Shown here piece after piece: positions 62,437 to 64,000 of a stretch of DNA of 64,000 nucleotides (position 1 is the first letter of the stretch; each line of letters starts with the position of its first letter). The DNA comes from Yersinia vastinensis (GTDB lineage Bacteria; Pseudomonadota; Gammaproteobacteria; Enterobacterales; Enterobacteriaceae), in assembly GCF_902726565.1 (NCBI RefSeq), contig NZ_CACVAF010000002.1, forward strand, positions 186,001 to 250,000. Direction: 5' to 3'. The notes beneath the pieces are model-generated. The model had not been told where the DNA came from, did no database searches, and was given only the letters and a program-made list of their open reading frames with translations. Made by a program: the position numbers and the translations under genes.

Positions 62437-63165
62437 ATGAGTATTCAACTTAACGGAATTAACTGTTACTACGGCGTGCATCAGGCGCTGTTCGACATTA
62501 CATTGGATTGCCCTGCGGGCGAGACCTTAGTGCTATTAGGGCCAAGTGGCGCCGGTAAAAGCTCATTGCTGCGAGTCCTTAATCTGCTGGAAATGCCTCG
62601 TTCAGGCACCTTGCAGATCGCTGGAAATCACTTCGACTTTACTCAAGCTCCGGGCGCAAAAGCTATTCGCGAATTGCGTCAGAATGTAGGTATGGTCTTC
62701 CAGCAATATAATCTTTGGCCGCATCTGTCAGTGGTACAAAATCTGATTGAAGCCCCCTGCCGTGTGCTGGGTTTGTCAAAAGATGAAGCCATGGCACGTG
62801 CGCAAAAGTTACTGACGCGTCTGCGTTTGACTGATTTTGCCGATCGCTTCCCCTTGCACCTTTCTGGTGGTCAGCAACAGCGTGTGGCGATTGCCCGTGC
62901 ATTGATGATGGAGCCACAGGTTTTGCTTTTTGACGAACCCACCGCGGCACTTGACCCAGAAATTACCGCGCAAATCGTCAGTATCATCCGTGAATTGGCC
63001 GGAACGGGCATCACTCAGGTGATTGTTACCCATGAGGTGGAAGTAGCCCGCAAAACGGCCAGCCGCGTGGTTTATATGGAAAATGGTCACGTAGTGGAAC
63101 AAGGCGATGCCAGCCACTTTACACAACCAACAACTGAAGCTTTTGCCAGCTATCTGTCACATTGA
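62437..63165 (+). CDS. artP: arginine ABC transporter ATP-binding protein
   Basis: ATPase of the ArtPQM(I/J) arginine importer. The 242 residues equal E. coli ArtP: Walker [10 protein letters not shown] (35-43), LSGGQQQR (about 141-148) and [13 protein letters not shown]. The ATG at 62437 gives the conserved start MSIQLNGIN; an earlier in-frame start would add 17 unconserved residues. ArgR sites are expected upstream from E. coli but none can be assigned by eye in the 296 bases after ybjP. Confidence 0.97.
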   Translation: MSIQLNGINCYYGVHQALFDITLDCPAGETLVLLGPSGAGKSSLLRVLNLLEMPRSGTLQIAGNHFDFTQAPGAKAIRELRQNVGMVFQQYNLWPHLSVVQNLIEAPCRVLGLSKDEAMARAQKLLTRLRLTDFADRFPLHLSGGQQQRVAIARALMMEPQVLLFDEPTAALDPEITAQIVSIIRELAGTGITQVIVTHEVEVARKTASRVVYMENGHVVEQGDASHFTQPTTEAFASYLSH

Positions 63166-63185
63166 TATCTATTTGGGAATTTGCG

Positions 63186-63917
63186 ATGAAAAAATTAATA
63201 ATTGCTGCAGTCCTCGCCAGTATCAGTTTGTCTGCCTCTGCCGCTGAAACTATCCGTTTCGCTGCTGAAGCAACTTACCCGCCATTCGAATTTATTGATG
63301 CTAATAATAAAATGCAGGGCTTTGATATCGATCTGGCTAATGCGCTGTGTAAAGAGATGCAAGCCGAATGTACTTTTACCAATCAAGCCTTTGACAGCTT
63401 GATCCCAAGCCTGAAATTCAAACGTTTTGATGCGGTTATCTCTGGGATGGACATCACCCCAGAGCGCCAAAAACAAGTGGCTTTCACCCAACCTTACTAT
63501 GAAAACTCCGCACTGTTTATTGCAGAGAAAGGCAAAGTTGCTGACATGGCTGCGCTGAAAGGCAAGCGCGTAGGTATGCAAAATGGTTCCACTCATCAGA
63601 AATTCTTGATGGAGAAACACCCTGAAATTACCGCAGTGCCTTATGACAGCTATCAGAATGCCATTCTTGATCTGAAAAATGGCCGTCTGGATGCTGTGTT
63701 TGGTGATACTGCCGTGGTCAATGAGTGGCTTAAGCAGAATGACCAACTGGTTGCGGTGGGTGACAAAGTGACTGACGCTAACTATTTCGGTACTGGTTTA
63801 GGTATTGCGGTTCGTCAAAACAACACCGAATTACAGGGTAAGTTAGATGCTGCACTGGCGAAAGTTAAAGCAGATGGCACCTATCAGACAATCTACAAAA
63901 AATGGTTCCAGCAGTAA
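63186..63917 (+). CDS. artI: arginine ABC transporter substrate-binding protein
   Basis: Periplasmic receptor of the art system. The 243-residue precursor has a signal peptide cleaved near Ala19-Ala20 (SASA). Ligand contacts typical of the family are in TYPPFEF (about 30-36) and GMDITPERQKQV. It matches ArtI better than ArtJ (AAETIRFA, TIYKKWFQQ at the end), as its position after artP suggests. The ATG at 63186 is preceded by TTGCG with a weak ribosome site; it begins 20 bases after artP ends. Confidence 0.93.
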   Translation: MKKLIIAAVLASISLSASAAETIRFAAEATYPPFEFIDANNKMQGFDIDLANALCKEMQAECTFTNQAFDSLIPSLKFKRFDAVISGMDITPERQKQVAFTQPYYENSALFIAEKGKVADMAALKGKRVGMQNGSTHQKFLMEKHPEITAVPYDSYQNAILDLKNGRLDAVFGDTAVVNEWLKQNDQLVAVGDKVTDANYFGTGLGIAVRQNNTELQGKLDAALAKVKADGTYQTIYKKWFQQ

Positions 63918-63928
63918 TTTAAGCACCC

Positions 63929-64000
63929 ATGAATGAATTTCAACCTTTAGCAAGCGCCGCCGGCATGACCGTCGGCCTTGCCGTTTGTGCCCTAGCCCTC
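63929..64000 (+). CDS. artQ: arginine ABC transporter permease (5' part only)
   Basis: The first 24 codons of an inner-membrane permease. MNEFQPLASAAGMTVG is nearly identical to the start of E. coli ArtQ, followed by a hydrophobic stretch. It starts 11 bases after artI and runs off the right edge. Confidence 0.93.
   Translation, partial: MNEFQPLASAAGMTVGLAVCALAL

Noticed and set aside
63195-63746. A 183-codon minus-strand frame opposite artI
   Set aside because: Shadow of artI, with no supporting signals.

Overview
The window is chromosomal DNA from a member of the Enterobacterales, most probably the genus Yersinia. Nearly all proteins are full-length orthologues of Escherichia coli proteins and lie in the order of the E. 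coli 20-minute region, but with Yersinia-like departures: ansB sits beside ycaO, hglS and two cold-shock genes lie between lpxK and ycaR, and dmsABC, ycaC and aqpZ are absent from their E. coli positions. The species cannot be fixed from this window alone.

Layout. 1-8310: envelope genes on the minus strand (kdsB, ycaR, lpxK, msbA, comEC) with two csp genes and a plus-strand hglS inserted. 8742-16540: ihfB, rpsA, cmk, aroA, serC, ycaP and ansB, all minus. 16689-24670: the anaerobic formate block ycaO, focA, pflB, pflA, in which pflB and pflA are split by about 1.7 kb of accessory DNA. 24740-33975: ycaD, serS, rarA, lolA, ftsK and lrp, minus. 34743-40779: trxB, cydDC, aat and infA, plus. 41038-43660: clpA and clpS, minus, divergent from cspD. 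44492-50381: macAB, ybjX (plus) and ybjD. 50627-64000: lysO, hcp-hcr, poxB, a methyltransferase gene, ltaE-ybjT, ybjS, ybjP and the start of the arginine transporter operon artPIQ.

How the genes work together. Several clusters serve low-oxygen life: focA-pflBA (formate production and transport, with an FNR site before focA), ansB, cydDC (assembly of cytochrome bd) and hcp-hcr (nitrosative stress, with an NsrR-like operator). Others make or guard the envelope: KdsB, LpxK and MsbA for lipopolysaccharide, LolA for lipoproteins, MacAB for efflux. ClpS, ClpA and Aat form the N-degron degradation pathway.

Most unusual feature. Between pflB and pflA lies a 147-residue ORF on the minus strand (22373-22816), next to a decayed P2-type integrase. 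Its C-terminus is a 12-residue tandem repeat carrying four Tyr-Asp-Ile-Pro motifs. Such YxxP repeats resemble the tyrosine-phosphorylation/SH2-docking arrays of eukaryotic scaffold proteins and of some translocated bacterial effectors. I do not recognise the protein; a host-directed role is inference only. Secondary points are a small ORF with an in-frame TAA (646-801), a Csp paralogue with a damaged RNP2 motif (839-1048), a PhoP-box-like sequence before ybjX, and an intergenic repeat that supplies the stop codon of ybjT.
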